From the NCBI GenBank assembly GCA_032768795.1, contig CP136492.1:2046001-2110000 (forward strand): DNA of 64,000 nt, in the 5' to 3' direction. Under the pieces are notes generated by a model, which searched no databases, had not been told where the DNA came from, and worked only from the letters and a program-made list of their open reading frames with translations. This DNA is from Tremella fuciformis (Eukaryota > Basidiomycota > Tremellomycetes > Tremellales > Tremellaceae). Below, in pieces: positions 21,601 to 30,244 of this stretch (position 1 is the first letter of the stretch; each line of letters starts with the position of its first letter). The translations under genes and the position numbers were made by a program.

Positions 21601-22771
21601 CCAAAGGGATTGCGTGATCGTATGGTCCATGGTCTGGGAGCTTGTCGGAGTTGGATTTGTTGAAGACGTCAAAGTAGGAGTGAAACTCGGTTGGGATCTG
21701 GGTTCGGAGTGAAGCAAGGTCGGGAATGGTATTGTCGTCATCGTCGCCTGTCGATGGGGTTGGATCGATGAGACCTGAGACTTGATTGGCAGATGTAATG
21801 CCGAAGATGCTAGCGGTTTTGATCGCTTGGCGGAAGGCTTTCCCGCTGATTAGGGATACCTGAATCGGTCGACTCGATGATTGATCGTAGTGCCGAGTGA
21901 CTGGATGGGGCGGACTTGAAGCGGAGTTGCTTGGCAAGTTGCGGACTGGAGTTGTCGAACATGTCGGAGATGTCGAAGATGTGTTTTGCGTACCCGAAGT
22001 GTCGATACTTGGCGGGTTGCGGACTCGGAGAGGCGATGTTGCCTGTGACTGGAATGGCGTATCTGCAGCTTTGCTGGACAGATTACCGGAACTAGGACTG
22101 GAATCTCGACCCTCAGGCTTGCCTTGCCTGATGCACTGTGCCAGACAGTACTGGGAGGAGAAGACGATGGTCTGGCGGGACCAATCGACGACTGGATTGT
22201 GCTGGGATAGCCATGGAAGGCCAAGGATGACTGGATAATCGCCAAGTGAAGTGATGTCGAAGGAAATCACTTCGGAGTGATCAAGAATGGCGAGTCGGAC
22301 TGGAGTTGTGTGATGGGTGATGGCGCCGGATTTGATCGGTCGACCATCGATAACTTCGATTGGAACGGCTTGTTCCTTTTGGACTTGTTGAATGTTTGTG
22401 GCGGAGAGGAACGACTTGTTGATGAAGCTGCCGGTAGCTCCAGAGTCGATCATAGCATAGGTGTCGAAGGAGGTGTTGTTGATCGAGAGTGTGATCGGAA
22501 CACACAGGTGCGGGATAGAGTGGTTGGAGGTAGTGGACAGAAGCGTTGTAGCCGATATTTGATGACCAGATTGGATTGAACCGGAGGTATGGTGCCCACG
22601 TGTGAGCCCCAGAGGTGGGGGCACATCTAGGCCTGGGGCTTGGTGTTTTTTGCCGGTTCGGAGGTGGATCGTGCGTTGATCGCACTGACTTGAGTAGATC
22701 GATTGTTGCCTCGGTTTGGTCGGATTGGACATTGGCCTGCGCTGTGACCAGGTTTGCCACAGTAGAGGCAA
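18683..22771 (-). CDS. Ty3/Gypsy Pol polyprotein (protease, RT, RNase H, integrase, chromodomain)
   Basis: An open frame of 1,362 codons. In order it shows an aspartic protease (MIDSGATGSF), reverse transcriptase (catalytic VYLDDILIFSK), RNase H (LETDASDYAIAGVLSH), an integrase zinc-binding region (AGHLGQAKTYDLA...CHTCARNK) and a catalytic core (SDRGAIFNSQFW, FHPQSDGQTERVN). A C-terminal chromodomain-like segment (YIIDRIIDSR, YLVHWKDYSDAHDSWEPW) follows, which in chromoviruses steers integration to marked chromatin. The frame is -1 relative to Gag and overlaps it by 145 bp. Its first codon in the overlap is not ATG, so it is probably made as a Gag-Pol fusion by -1 frameshifting. No inactivating change is seen. 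Confidence 0.95.
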   Translation of the reverse strand: MPLLWQTWSQRRPMSNPTKPRQQSIYSSQCDQRTIHLRTGKKHQAPGLDVPPPLGLTRGHHTSGSIQSGHQISATTLLSTTSNHSIPHLCVPITLSINNTSFDTYAMIDSGATGSFINKSFLSATNIQQVQKEQAVPIEVIDGRPIKSGAITHHTTPVRLAILDHSEVISFDITSLGDYPVILGLPWLSQHNPVVDWSRQTIVFSSQYCLAQCIRQGKPEGRDSSPSSGNLSSKAADTPFQSQATSPLRVRNPPSIDTSGTQNTSSTSPTCSTTPVRNLPSNSASSPPHPVTRHYDQSSSRPIQVSLISGKAFRQAIKTASIFGITSANQVSGLIDPTPSTGDDDDNTIPDLASLRTQIPTEFHSYFDVFNKSNSDKLPDHGPYDHAIPLEGDAQPKFGPIYSLSAVELRALDEYLKENLKKGFIRPSTSPAGSPILFVKKSDGSLRLCVDYRSLNSITRKNRYPLPLIQESLDRLSGASWFTKIDLRAAYNLIRIKPGDEWKTAFRTRYGLFEYLVMPFGLTNAPASFQNLINDTLRDFLDIFVIVYLDDILIFSKTREDHVRHVQQVLDRLRQHQLWAKAEKCTFFRHEVDFLGYLVSDKGIRMDPSKVEAVTSWPKPTSVHDIQVFLGFANFYRRFIKSYSKVTAPLTRLLRKEVKFEWGEKETEAFESLKSAFTSAPILQHFKPGKSLILETDASDYAIAGVLSHPAANNSNNLHPIAFYSRKLQPAKLNYEIYDKEMLAIVEAFKHWRSYLEGSSEITVFTDHKNLEYFTTSRVLNRRQARWAELLANFDFKIHYRPGTKMGKPDALTRRQDLQGGSRAAEAPPHTLLKPGQLVIGATNRKRQTSESSTITSTIIDRIRQLQLVDPHLRQIRPYLGNPHLTPPTSIATELPSYSIDNGVIHFANLVYVPDNHQLRLDILHQVHNAPTAGHLGQAKTYDLASRHFYFPGLRSFVNTYVNGCHTCARNKTPRHKPYGPLQPLPIPTRPWQSISRDAIVKLPKSNNFDSIMVFVDRFTKQAHFVPYQEQGFDSPHLASLFRQNIVRLHGIPSNIVSDRGAIFNSQFWRAFVNGLGITPNFSTAFHPQSDGQTERVNQVLETYLRTYCNHNQDDWSTILDIAEFAYNNSTHSATQHSPFEANYGYHPLSPASPPPSLVPAATSHLQSLEKIHKELHSNLEKAQASYVRHFNKRAKAITNSDSTPTFKIGDSVFLNRRNITSLRPSLKLDQRMLGPYTIIGTTSSPLAFKLDLPPTLPIHPVFHVNLLEPVRPGHQHQQQDPPPKIEIQGQEEYIIDRIIDSRISEDNGYDYLVHWKDYSDAHDSWEPWENIFDTTAYKAFRRQHLRNPRHHFPPNSAHQKT

Positions 22772-23652
22772 TGATTGTTCTTGAATCGATGTTCCCTTTC
22801 CTGAGGAGTGAGGGGCGTGAATCGTGGTCGAACAGCATTGATTTCCATTGGAGTTGGAGTGAAGGTCAATGTGTTTTGGGTCGAAGATGTTGGAGTGCGG
22901 ACGAAGTTGTTGGTCCGTGGCGTTGGATTGGTGTTGGTGATCCGTGCGTGCGTGGTTCGGATGGCGGAGTTGGTGAATCCTCTTCTTCGCTGGAACAGGA
23001 GATCATCCCATTTGATGGCACTGTCGATCAAGTCGGTGATGGTGTCGAAGCCATTGGGAGTAAGGAGTTTGTCCTTGACATCCTCCTTGAGTCCATCGAA
23101 GAAGGAGTGTCGCATTGCTTCGTCACCCCAGTGGAGGTGAGCAGCATGGCGCTGGAACTCGGTCGCGTAGTGAGTCGCTGAACCGGTTTGTCGAAGGACC
23201 TTGAGTTTTTGGCGAGAGGTTTCGATGATGTTTGAGTCGCCAAAGATTTTCTTGAATTCGACCTTGAAGTTGTCCCATTGTTGGACCCACATAGGTTGTT
23301 CGCTCTCTGCAAGGAGCAGATGCGGCATGACCCACTGATAGGCCTGGTCCTTCAATAGGTTCGTGACAAATGCAAGCTTCGCTTTGTCGGTCGAGTAGGT
23401 TCGGGGTTGAACAGAGAATACCATGTCACACTTCAGGATGAACTCCGCTGCCTCATCCTTGCGGCCAGTGAAGGCGGTTGGATGTGAGACTTTGGGCTCC
23501 TTGCTGAAGGCAACAGGTTGAGGAGTGGGGGTGGCCATGACCTGGGCTTGGGTGTTGGTCAAGGCTTGCTCGAGTTGAACGATCCGGGCTTGCATAGCCT
23601 CAAGGACGTCGTTGTAGTCTTGAGTGTTGGTGGGAAGTTCGAGGTCGGACAT
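22627..23652 (-). CDS. Ty3/Gypsy Gag
   Basis: A 341-residue frame from the ATG at 23652. The middle has the capsid-like retrotransposon Gag region (AEFILKCDMVFSVQPR, WVQQWDNFKVEFKKIFGD). Near the end is one CCHC zinc knuckle (CLYCGKPGHSAGQC) for RNA binding. It would form the particle that packages the element RNA. It lies directly upstream of Pol, with a 145-bp overlap. Confidence 0.93.
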   Translation of the reverse strand: MSDLELPTNTQDYNDVLEAMQARIVQLEQALTNTQAQVMATPTPQPVAFSKEPKVSHPTAFTGRKDEAAEFILKCDMVFSVQPRTYSTDKAKLAFVTNLLKDQAYQWVMPHLLLAESEQPMWVQQWDNFKVEFKKIFGDSNIIETSRQKLKVLRQTGSATHYATEFQRHAAHLHWGDEAMRHSFFDGLKEDVKDKLLTPNGFDTITDLIDSAIKWDDLLFQRRRGFTNSAIRTTHARITNTNPTPRTNNFVRTPTSSTQNTLTFTPTPMEINAVRPRFTPLTPQEREHRFKNNHCLYCGKPGHSAGQCPIRPNRGNNRSTQVSAINARSTSEPAKNTKPQA

Positions 23653-23828
23653 GGTGAAGGTGGTCGGATTGTCCTAGAGTATGATCGAAGATGGCGAAGT
23701 TTGTCGAAGTGTCCTTGTATATTATCGAAGAGGGTGAAGGTATGTCGGATTGTCGAAATAAAGAGTGTGGTCAAATCTATGTAAAGAGTGAAGAAACCGA
23801 GCGAGGACGAAGGGGTAGCGATGGATAC

Positions 23829-24396
23829 TGTCACGCCTGGGCTCCCTTGGGTAGTGACGAAGGAGGAACGGAGCAAGAATGTTGGGGCGGTAACCCAACA
23901 AAGTCGTCACTGGCTCGTCGAGCAAGGACACGGACTAGGAGGTTCGACTCCGACGAGGTCGAACTTGACCGAATGGGATCGGACTGGGATGAGGGACTGG
24001 GACTGGAGGGGAAGTCACTGGGAGATGTGAAACTGATCCATCGCTGGGGCATCTACGAGAAAGTTGCGGGTTTATATATACAATAGGCGTTCAGGTGAAC
24101 GGCACAAGTGTTCGGGTGATCGTTCGGATGAACAGTCAAATACTGCTTCTTCTGGAAGGCGTTCATGTGACCAAAGGGGGTCGGGTGAACGCTGCTTGCG
24201 TTCAGGTGAACGTGGCAGGCATGTCGTCCAAGGCTAGTGTTTGTTCGGGTGAATAGGATTTGTGTTCAAGTGAACACTTGGGTGAACGGTGATGTCATGG
24301 GTAGATGTCCCAAGGATGTGGAGACGGAGCGGAGCGAAGATTACTTGAAGTTGAGTCGGAGGTCGGAGCAAAGTCGGAGTTTGGTCGTTCATGACA
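23829..24396 (-). repeat. 5' LTR of the Ty3 element
   Basis: 568 bp. On the minus strand it contains TATATATAAA at about 24072-24082, the likely promoter of the element. The dyad array lies at 24089-24287, upstream of that TATA on the transcribed strand. Confidence 0.95.
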
Positions 24397-24608
24397 ACAT
24401 GATCCTGTTGAAGGATCAGAGAATTTGAGATACCTCGGCCTCATCAACACCTCCCCGAGCAGCCTTTCCTTCCTACCCGTCCGCCCATCGTCCTTTGGCT
24501 ATGTCGAGCAGCCGAGAAAGGTGATATCTGCTTTTCAGCTCCAATTTCCGCAATTCTGCATCGATCTTGATGATCCAGTGACTGGGATGTACAGCAGGCT
24601 CACCGGGA

Positions 24609-26232
24609 TCAGGCCACCACACCGGCGGCGTTATCGACAACACCGGCGCGGGCGGAATTCCTGGTGGGCCGCGGCATCGATTCTTCATGCGTCGAAAACA
24701 GCGGTGAGAGCTCGATCCTTGCTCTCTTGGTCCTAGGGGTGCGCCTGCGGCCTGTGCTTGCTGTGAGGACGGTGATAGGCGTGCCCAGACCCCCCAGCGG
24801 GGTCCCAGAGCGTCCACGGCGGGCTGGGCCGGTGATTTCCAGAGGAATCGACGATCCTGCGTTGTCCGTCTCTATCGAGGTGTCGGACAGCGTCATGGGC
24901 TGTCCTACATTGGCCCCTTCGGCCCAGGAGACTGCTGCCACAGCCTCCTTGGCCAACGGGGCCAGCGTAGCCTTGCCCCGCATTGAAGTCCGAAGCCCGA
25001 CCCGCCCACCAACTCGTCTCTGTAGGGCAGCCTGGGCGTTAGCTGGAGAGGCTGCCACCTCTGCAGTCCCGCCCAGGACAGCCTGCAGGCCGTCATTGGA
25101 TGTATCGTCCGCATCACTGTCGGCTGAACCGTCTAGTTCGTGCAGTGCCGTCTTCCAGGCCTTCAGGAACTTCCTGTGTTCGGTGTCGCCCGTGAAGACA
25201 GGGATGATAGGAGTAATGATCATTGAGCCACCATCCTCAAAGAAACGATCTAGATTGCGACCGGCAATGACTTTAGATCGTGGGCCTTTATACAGGTCTG
25301 CTCCGTCTTCAGACGATAGGATCCAGCGGCTAGGTCAGCCAACCGTCTCTCGGCGTCCCAAGAGACACGCACGCATATTCAGTGATGTCCAGAGTGTCTA
25401 CCTCAGGCAGGGATCGCACCACTTCGGCTTGGACGTCCTCTACCGTCATGCCGTAGGAGAATGACGGATAGCCCACAAACTCTCGCTTGCGGCACAGCTT
25501 GCGAAGGGCCTCGAGCTTCTCCTCGGTCCAGGGGGCAGATTCCTCGAAGATCTGACAAGCAGGAACATAGAGAAGCTGAAGCAATGTCAGCTCTCGGCCT
25601 ATCACTCTGTAGCGCAGACCCACACCTCCCGAAGGCTGATTCTTGAGCGGTAGGTCATGATCCTTGGCCAGACGAGTCAGGATAAGCTTCTCTGCAGTCT
25701 GGGGAGCATCCAGAGGCCTAGGGACGAGTGACGGGGCTGTAAGCGTTGCTCCACGGCTGACATTGGACTTCCTGCGGCCACGGGCGGCCGCCCAACCGGC
25801 TCGAATGTTACCTGCGGACTGTATGTCGAACCGAGGCAGCCCTTCGGCCCGGACTTGGTTGGGAGGTTGCAGGAGCGTCCCCTCTGTATAGAACAGGTCG
25901 TTTCCAGCCGCTGGGGACGATGTAGCCCGACTTATGTCGCCCGGAGTGGCGACAACAGTTGTCGATGGGACCAAAGGGGTAGGTCCCGTAGACGCAGATG
26001 TCGCCTGTGAGGGCCCGGTCGACCCCATGGCGCTCAAGAGAGCAGGTAAGGCTCCTGGGTTGCTCTGGGCAAGGTGCGCGACGACTCTGACTAGCTGAAT
26101 GTCCATTGGGGACTGTCTATGAGTGACTGCAAGTCCCGCTACCTCATAGAAAATCACGCAACCCACCATGTCGGAGCTACCTTCCGCCGAAGACGTCCCA
26201 GAGGCCGTATGCATGGAATTGACGCGTTGCAT
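24609..26232 (-). CDS. Transposon-borne protein of unknown function
   Basis: Exon 1 (26232-25373) and exon 2 (25329-24609) join over a 43-nt intron into 526 residues; the join reads EYARWILSSEDGADLYKG. The first part is Ser/Pro/Thr-rich and low in complexity. The middle (PLKNQPSGGVGLRYRVIGRE, LRKLCRKREFVGYPSFSYGM) is well structured and has no motif I recognise. The tail is basic and probably disordered (RRTPRTKRARIE). It has no integrase, helicase or zinc-finger signature. Its 5' end is part of the right terminal repeat, which ties it to the transposon and suggests a role in mobility, targeting or regulation; that is inference. Confidence 0.7.
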
Positions 26233-26366
26233 TACGTGTAATCAAGTGCGCTGAGTCGATTGGTCGTGGTTTGAGAGCTCTATCGTCAAAACTGACAGAG
26301 ATACAGCGAGTCTGCGATATGCAGAGGTGGAAGGTGAATTTAAAAATGGTAGCGGAATTTTGGCAC
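26233..26366 (-). repeat. Right terminal inverted repeat region
   Basis: Inverse counterpart of 15965-16100: GTGCCAAAATT at 26366-26356 and the 27-bp block at 26273-26247, read on the minus strand. Confidence 0.7.
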
Positions 26367-26422
26367 TCGTGGCCCGTCGTCATACGACGCGACTGCTTTC
26401 TTCTACTCGCTCTCATCACAAC

Positions 26423-27123
26423 ATGCCAGCCCAGCGTCGCACAGCCAAGCAGCCCCGTACTAGCGCTGTATGTCCACGATAGCAGCTAGGCAAAACGCAG
26501 TACCGCTGACCCGACGCAGAAGCGCGCCAAGCGGAATGCGCCTCCCGAACCCGAAGGAGAGCTTCATCCCAAACATCAGACGGGGAATCTCGTCCTTCTC
26601 TCAAGCGACAAGATCAAGTTCAAAACCCACGACAACGGGTTCTACAGGACGTGGTTCGTGCTGCTCTTGCTACGACTCCTGTATCTACTCTGACTCGAAC
26701 AGCCCCGATCTTTGCAACCTGGGAAGTCCGGTCATATTCGGCGCCAGCTGGGTGACAGGGGAGGTGCTCGCCTGCTTTCTGGCCTATCTGCACTGCAGAG
26801 CGCATGAGCTCAGCCCCCTTCCCGACGTGTCGGTGCTTCGCAGGGTTTTGTTCCTTACCGAAATATTCGAGACACCTGGGACCAATTACCTCATGCTGCT
26901 CGATATCTTCGCGAATGCCAGGGCGGGCGGCGATATCCCTCACTCGTTCGTCAGGTGGTGCGCGATCCGGTACGACCACGAAGAAGTACTCGCCGAACTC
27001 GCCGAGACACTAGGTCAGGAGGAGTCCGCCGCGGCAGAGGATGACTCGGACAGCTCGGATGGGTATCGCAGCACGTTCACCGAGCTGCCCCGGCTAAATG
27101 CTCGCTGGCAGAACGCCGTGTGA
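26423..27123 (+). CDS. BTB/POZ-like protein, cluster member 3 (divergent)
   Basis: Three exons (26423-26467, 26520-26653, 26703-27123) join in frame to 199 residues. The N-terminus is basic (RRTAKQPR). GNLVLLSSDKIKFKTHDNGF follows, the opening BTB strands as in the paralogues, with an intron at the same site. The rest keeps the BTB-like length, but the C-terminal DPRTW block of other members is absent and the protein ends in an acidic tail. The ATG lies only 57 bp outside the transposon end, so the insertion replaced or moved its promoter. Function is unknown. It may be degenerating. Confidence 0.65.
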
Positions 27124-27236
27124 GTCTGCCTCTGCCCCGAAGAGACTTTTAACAGATACGGACAGACTTGCATGATCATCATGCTCTATGATGTACTCTT
27201 CTCACATTGATGTTCGAGTGACCCTCGGGAGAGCTA

Positions 27237-28019
27237 TCACTTCTTAGCTATTTGGAGGAATGTTTGGAATCGATTCGCCACCTTCACCCAATCGGTATCC
27301 TTCGCCTTCCAGTTGATGTCCAGGGTAGCCCGCTCAAGGGCCCATCTGTACCGCAGCGGAATCTTGGCCAAATCTTCTATTTCCCATGTCCTGAGATCCA
27401 AGGCATCGCGGCCTGTCACCTCTTTCTGCAGCTCGGACCAACTGGGTTGCTCGCCAATCGTCTGATGAGACCGACTGATGAGGGTCTTGGCCAATCGGGC
27501 GTGGTCGTAGATTGCGGCGATCTCGAAGAGCGACTTTGTGTCGTGGTCCCGCTTCGAAAGAACTCTGCAAGACAAATCGGAGAGGACATGCCTCTGGACC
27601 GCCAGACAGCCCCATTTGTCGGTGAATCGGAGCAGCCCCTGGAATAGAGGCAGCTTGCTTCGGGTAGGCAGGGCGACCGGCCTCCCTTCTATGTAGGCCA
27701 CGAAGAGATCCAGAATCAGTGAGGTCTCGATCTCAGTGTCATCGAAGACAATCTGCGTCGGTGTGGGATGTGTGAAAGCCCATGCGTCTCGTAGAATATT
27801 GCTGAGAACCATCAGACGTGCAGCATGTGTGAATCGTTGGGCCCACCTTGCGCCCCAGAGATGGCATGCCTCGACCTCCAATGTCCCTCCATCACTCGCG
27901 ACAAGCGTAATGGTCGTGCCTCTCTTGGGCGCCTTGCGCAGGGGTTGGGCGCCGCATTCATCACTGTCGCCTTCGTCGAGCTCCCCTTCGGTACTTGGGT
28001 GTTGTCGCTTGGCGCTCAT
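27237..28019 (-). CDS. BTB/POZ-like protein, cluster member 4
   Basis: Exon 1 (28019-27847) and exon 2 (27801-27237) give 245 residues; the 45-nt intron could be read through without a stop. After an acidic, basic-patched N-terminus, TTITLVASDGGTLEVEACHL begins the BTB fold. SNILRDAW follows the intron, then the shared C-terminal block GRDALDLRTWEIEDL and YRWALERATLDINW. The closest paralogue is at 15037-15816 across the transposon. It is convergent with 26423-27123 and divergent from 28239-29061. Confidence 0.8.
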   Translation of the reverse strand: MSAKRQHPSTEGELDEGDSDECGAQPLRKAPKRGTTITLVASDGGTLEVEACHLWGARWAQRFTHAARLMVLSNILRDAWAFTHPTPTQIVFDDTEIETSLILDLFVAYIEGRPVALPTRSKLPLFQGLLRFTDKWGCLAVQRHVLSDLSCRVLSKRDHDTKSLFEIAAIYDHARLAKTLISRSHQTIGEQPSWSELQKEVTGRDALDLRTWEIEDLAKIPLRYRWALERATLDINWKAKDTDWVKVANRFQTFLQIAKK

Positions 28020-28238
28020 GCCCGCGGTGGTCTGTCGACCAACAGGTCGGGGAAAGGAAAGGTGAAGAAGATGATTCGATGAATCAACGCTGCGCTCTGA
28101 GCAGTCTAATGATTGCGCACAGACCTTTCAATACCATGTCAACATGGCCTGTGCGCAAACTGACCGAAGACCGCTTCTCATGCTTGCTCTCGTTTCTGTC
28201 TCTCACTTCCGCTGACCATTTCTCGAGCGCCGCACATC

Positions 28239-29061
28239 ATGCCTGCGATACGCAATGTCAAGAGGGAGGCCCGCTCTCCTTCGACCCCGACAAAGTCCAG
28301 CACCAAAACTATCGCTGCTGGGGAACTCGTCCCTGCGCAGCCGCAAGCTCATCCAAGACACCTTCAGGGCGACTGCACTCTCACCTCGAGCGACGGGGTC
28401 GTGTTCAAAATCGACTCGATTCTTTTGTTCGCAGCGAGGTGGGCCAGTAGAATGCTAAGCGCAGCCTGTACTGACAAAAGACAGTCCCAAGCTCGCTGCC
28501 TTGGATAACGGGACTCATTCATACAGACTACCTGGTCTGACCGCCGACACGCTGGCCACCTTCCTGGACTATGTGCGCAACGAGCCGACAGAGCCCCTGA
28601 CAAAAGCCAATCTGGACAAGATGTGCGCGATCTTGCGGTTCTGTGACGACTGGCGTTGTGATGGGGTTCGACGCAACATCCTGGGCGACATTCTGCGAGG
28701 TGCACTCACCCAAGACAAGATCTCTCCTTACCGCTTGTTCCGCGTCGCTGGCGTGTTCGATGACCCTGCAATAGCCATGTATGCCATTCGGTATGGTGGT
28801 GAGAATGACTGGACTTGGAAAGGTCCCACCCGCAAGGATTCCAAGCCCGATAGACTAAAAGAACGATACAAGCGGAATGTTATTGACCCGCGAACCTGGC
28901 CGGCAGATATGTTTGAGAAGGCTTCTCCTCTATACATTGGCGCGTACCTTCGAGCTCTGCTGCCGTTCGACCTGAACAAGATGCGAGGAAATTCGTGGCG
29001 CGAAGCCGCAACGCGTTTCGAAGAGTTCTTGAAGTTGGGGCGGATGCCGGAGCACAAGTAG
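28239..29061 (+). CDS. BTB/POZ-like protein, cluster member 5
   Basis: Exon 1 (28239-28438) and exon 2 (28485-29061) give 258 residues. GDCTLTSSDGVVFKIDSILL opens the BTB fold, and the 46-nt intron falls at the family site. The rest has LATFLDYVRNEPTEP, MCAILRFCDDWRC and the C-terminal block ERYKRNVIDPRTW with PLYIGAYLRALL. The closest relative is the member at 29286-30160. The intron lacks a multiple of three, so it must be removed. Confidence 0.8.
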
Positions 29062-29285
29062 GTTTCCCGGATCAGAGTATCGCGCGAGCACCGTTGATCG
29101 TGAAGGTACAACTAGGCAGGCGTCTTTTGCACCAGCGAATAAGGATAGGGATCTGCCCAGATCTGGATTGGAGCACGAATGCGGGACAATGTATGACTGC
29201 TCCAGACTGAGGAGTCGACGCGGGCCCGGGCGGTCACCTTAGCTGCTTCTGTTGCTCAGCGGCGGTGTATGCAGTATCCTGAGAC

Positions 29286-30160
29286 TCAGAAGCACCTGTG
29301 CTCGTCCTTCCTCCCTAGCGCCAACAAATTCTCAAAGCGCACTGACACCTCTTCCCACTTGGCGTCCGTCATCCTATCCAGGTTGTACCCCAGCAATGCC
29401 CTCTGCAGCGCCCAGTTGTAGAGCGGCGTGACGCAGGCGTACATGTCGAGCGTCCACGTCCGCGGGTCCATGCAGTTCCACTGATACCTCTCTTTGAGGA
29501 TATCGGGACGATTATCCTCTCCTGCAGGTGGACGCCATCTATGCTGTCGGATGCCGAACGCAAACTTTGCCAGGGCGGGATCATCGTACTGCGCCGCGAT
29601 GCTGAACAGCTCGTTGGGCGACATCTGGTGGGCGGCGATGGCCCCGCGGAGCACGTCGCTGAGGATGAAGCGCACCACCCCGGTGCACTCCCATTCCGCG
29701 GCGAACTGCAGCACGCTCCGGATACTCGGCAGACTGGCCGCGCTGACCGATGCTGTCGGCTGGTATCGCACATAATCGAGAAACAGAGCCATGATATCGC
29801 TCGAGACGCCGTCATCTTCCGCAAAGGTGATGGGGCTCTCCAAAGCGCCGAGTCGAGCGCTGCTCCCATCAGCAGAGTCCGCGCGATCGGACCGGCGGCT
29901 TGCCTTGCTGCTTGCAGATGGTACCGATTGATCTTGAACTCTGTCTTGTCGCTCGATACCAACGTGCAGTCGCCTTCGGTATATCGCGAGTGGACCGTCT
30001 CTTCGGTCGCCGAAGCCAGCTCGTCGGCGTCCTCTGACGCAGGTGACAACTCGATCTTGACCCGTTTCTGCCGTGGTCAGCATGCTTGAGGTGCTAGATC
30101 CAGCCTCACGGTGGCTTCCGATTCGCCTTCCGAGACAGACGAACTCCGTGTCGGCCCCAT
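29286..30160 (-). CDS. BTB/POZ-like protein, cluster member 6 (GC-AG intron)
   Basis: Three exons (30160-30110, 30067-29904, 29859-29286) join to 262 residues. The start MGPTRSSSVSEGE and a basic patch (KRVKIE) precede GDCTLVSSDKTEFKINRYHL, the first BTB strands. The second intron (29903-29860, 44 nt) starts GCAAGC instead of GT. It lies at the family intron site and restores the frame to SARLGALESPITFAEDD. The C-terminal block is ERYQWNCMDPRTW with PLYNWALQRALLGYN. It is convergent with member 5, its closest paralogue. Confidence 0.8.
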
Positions 30161-30244
30161 AGTGGAAATGACTGTGTCGATGTCGATGCGAAACAGAAAT
30201 CATTCGCGGCCGCGAATTCGCAGTTTACCTCCTTCCCTCATATC

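Larger units (their letters stand above)
18074..24396 (-). mobile_element. Ty3/Gypsy LTR retrotransposon (chromodomain type), intact, nested
   Basis: Two 568-bp LTRs (18074-18641 and 23829-24396) differ at one base. They begin TG and end CA, and are flanked by the perfect 5-bp duplication ACATG. Transcription runs on the minus strand. Gag and Pol frames are both open. A polypurine run (AGAGGGGGAG, minus strand, 18646-18655) lies just inside the 3' LTR. A primer-binding site complementary to a common tRNA 3' end was not recognised next to the 5' LTR. The element lies between the two convergent genes of the surrounding DNA transposon, so it disrupts neither coding sequence. The near-identical LTRs mean a recent insertion. 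Confidence 0.97.
15965..26366. mobile_element. Two-gene DNA transposon with imperfect terminal inverted repeats, carrying a nested Ty3 element
   Basis: The left end starts GTGCCAAAATT at 15965 and the right end has its exact inverse at 26356-26366. A further 27-bp block (16059-16085, beginning CAAACCACCACC) recurs inverted at 26247-26273 with two mismatches. It sits 94 and 93 bp from the respective ends. Each end is followed by a gene pointing inward: a DDE integrase with its ATG 136 bp from the left end, and an unknown protein with its ATG 134 bp from the right end. The genes are convergent. Without the nested retrotransposon and one target-site copy the element is about 4.1 kb. No target-site duplication is clear, and weaker inverted similarity continues outward to about 15935 and 26393, so the true ends are unsure. 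Confidence 0.75.

Noticed and set aside
26423..27123. BTB gene 3 as cargo of the transposon
   Set aside because: It lies outside the inverted repeat at 26366 and belongs to the BTB series by sequence and intron position.
29369..30049. Minus-strand 226-codon frame as a separate gene
   Set aside because: It begins with TTG and runs through a GC-AG intron; only its first part is exon 2 of the BTB gene at 29286-30160.
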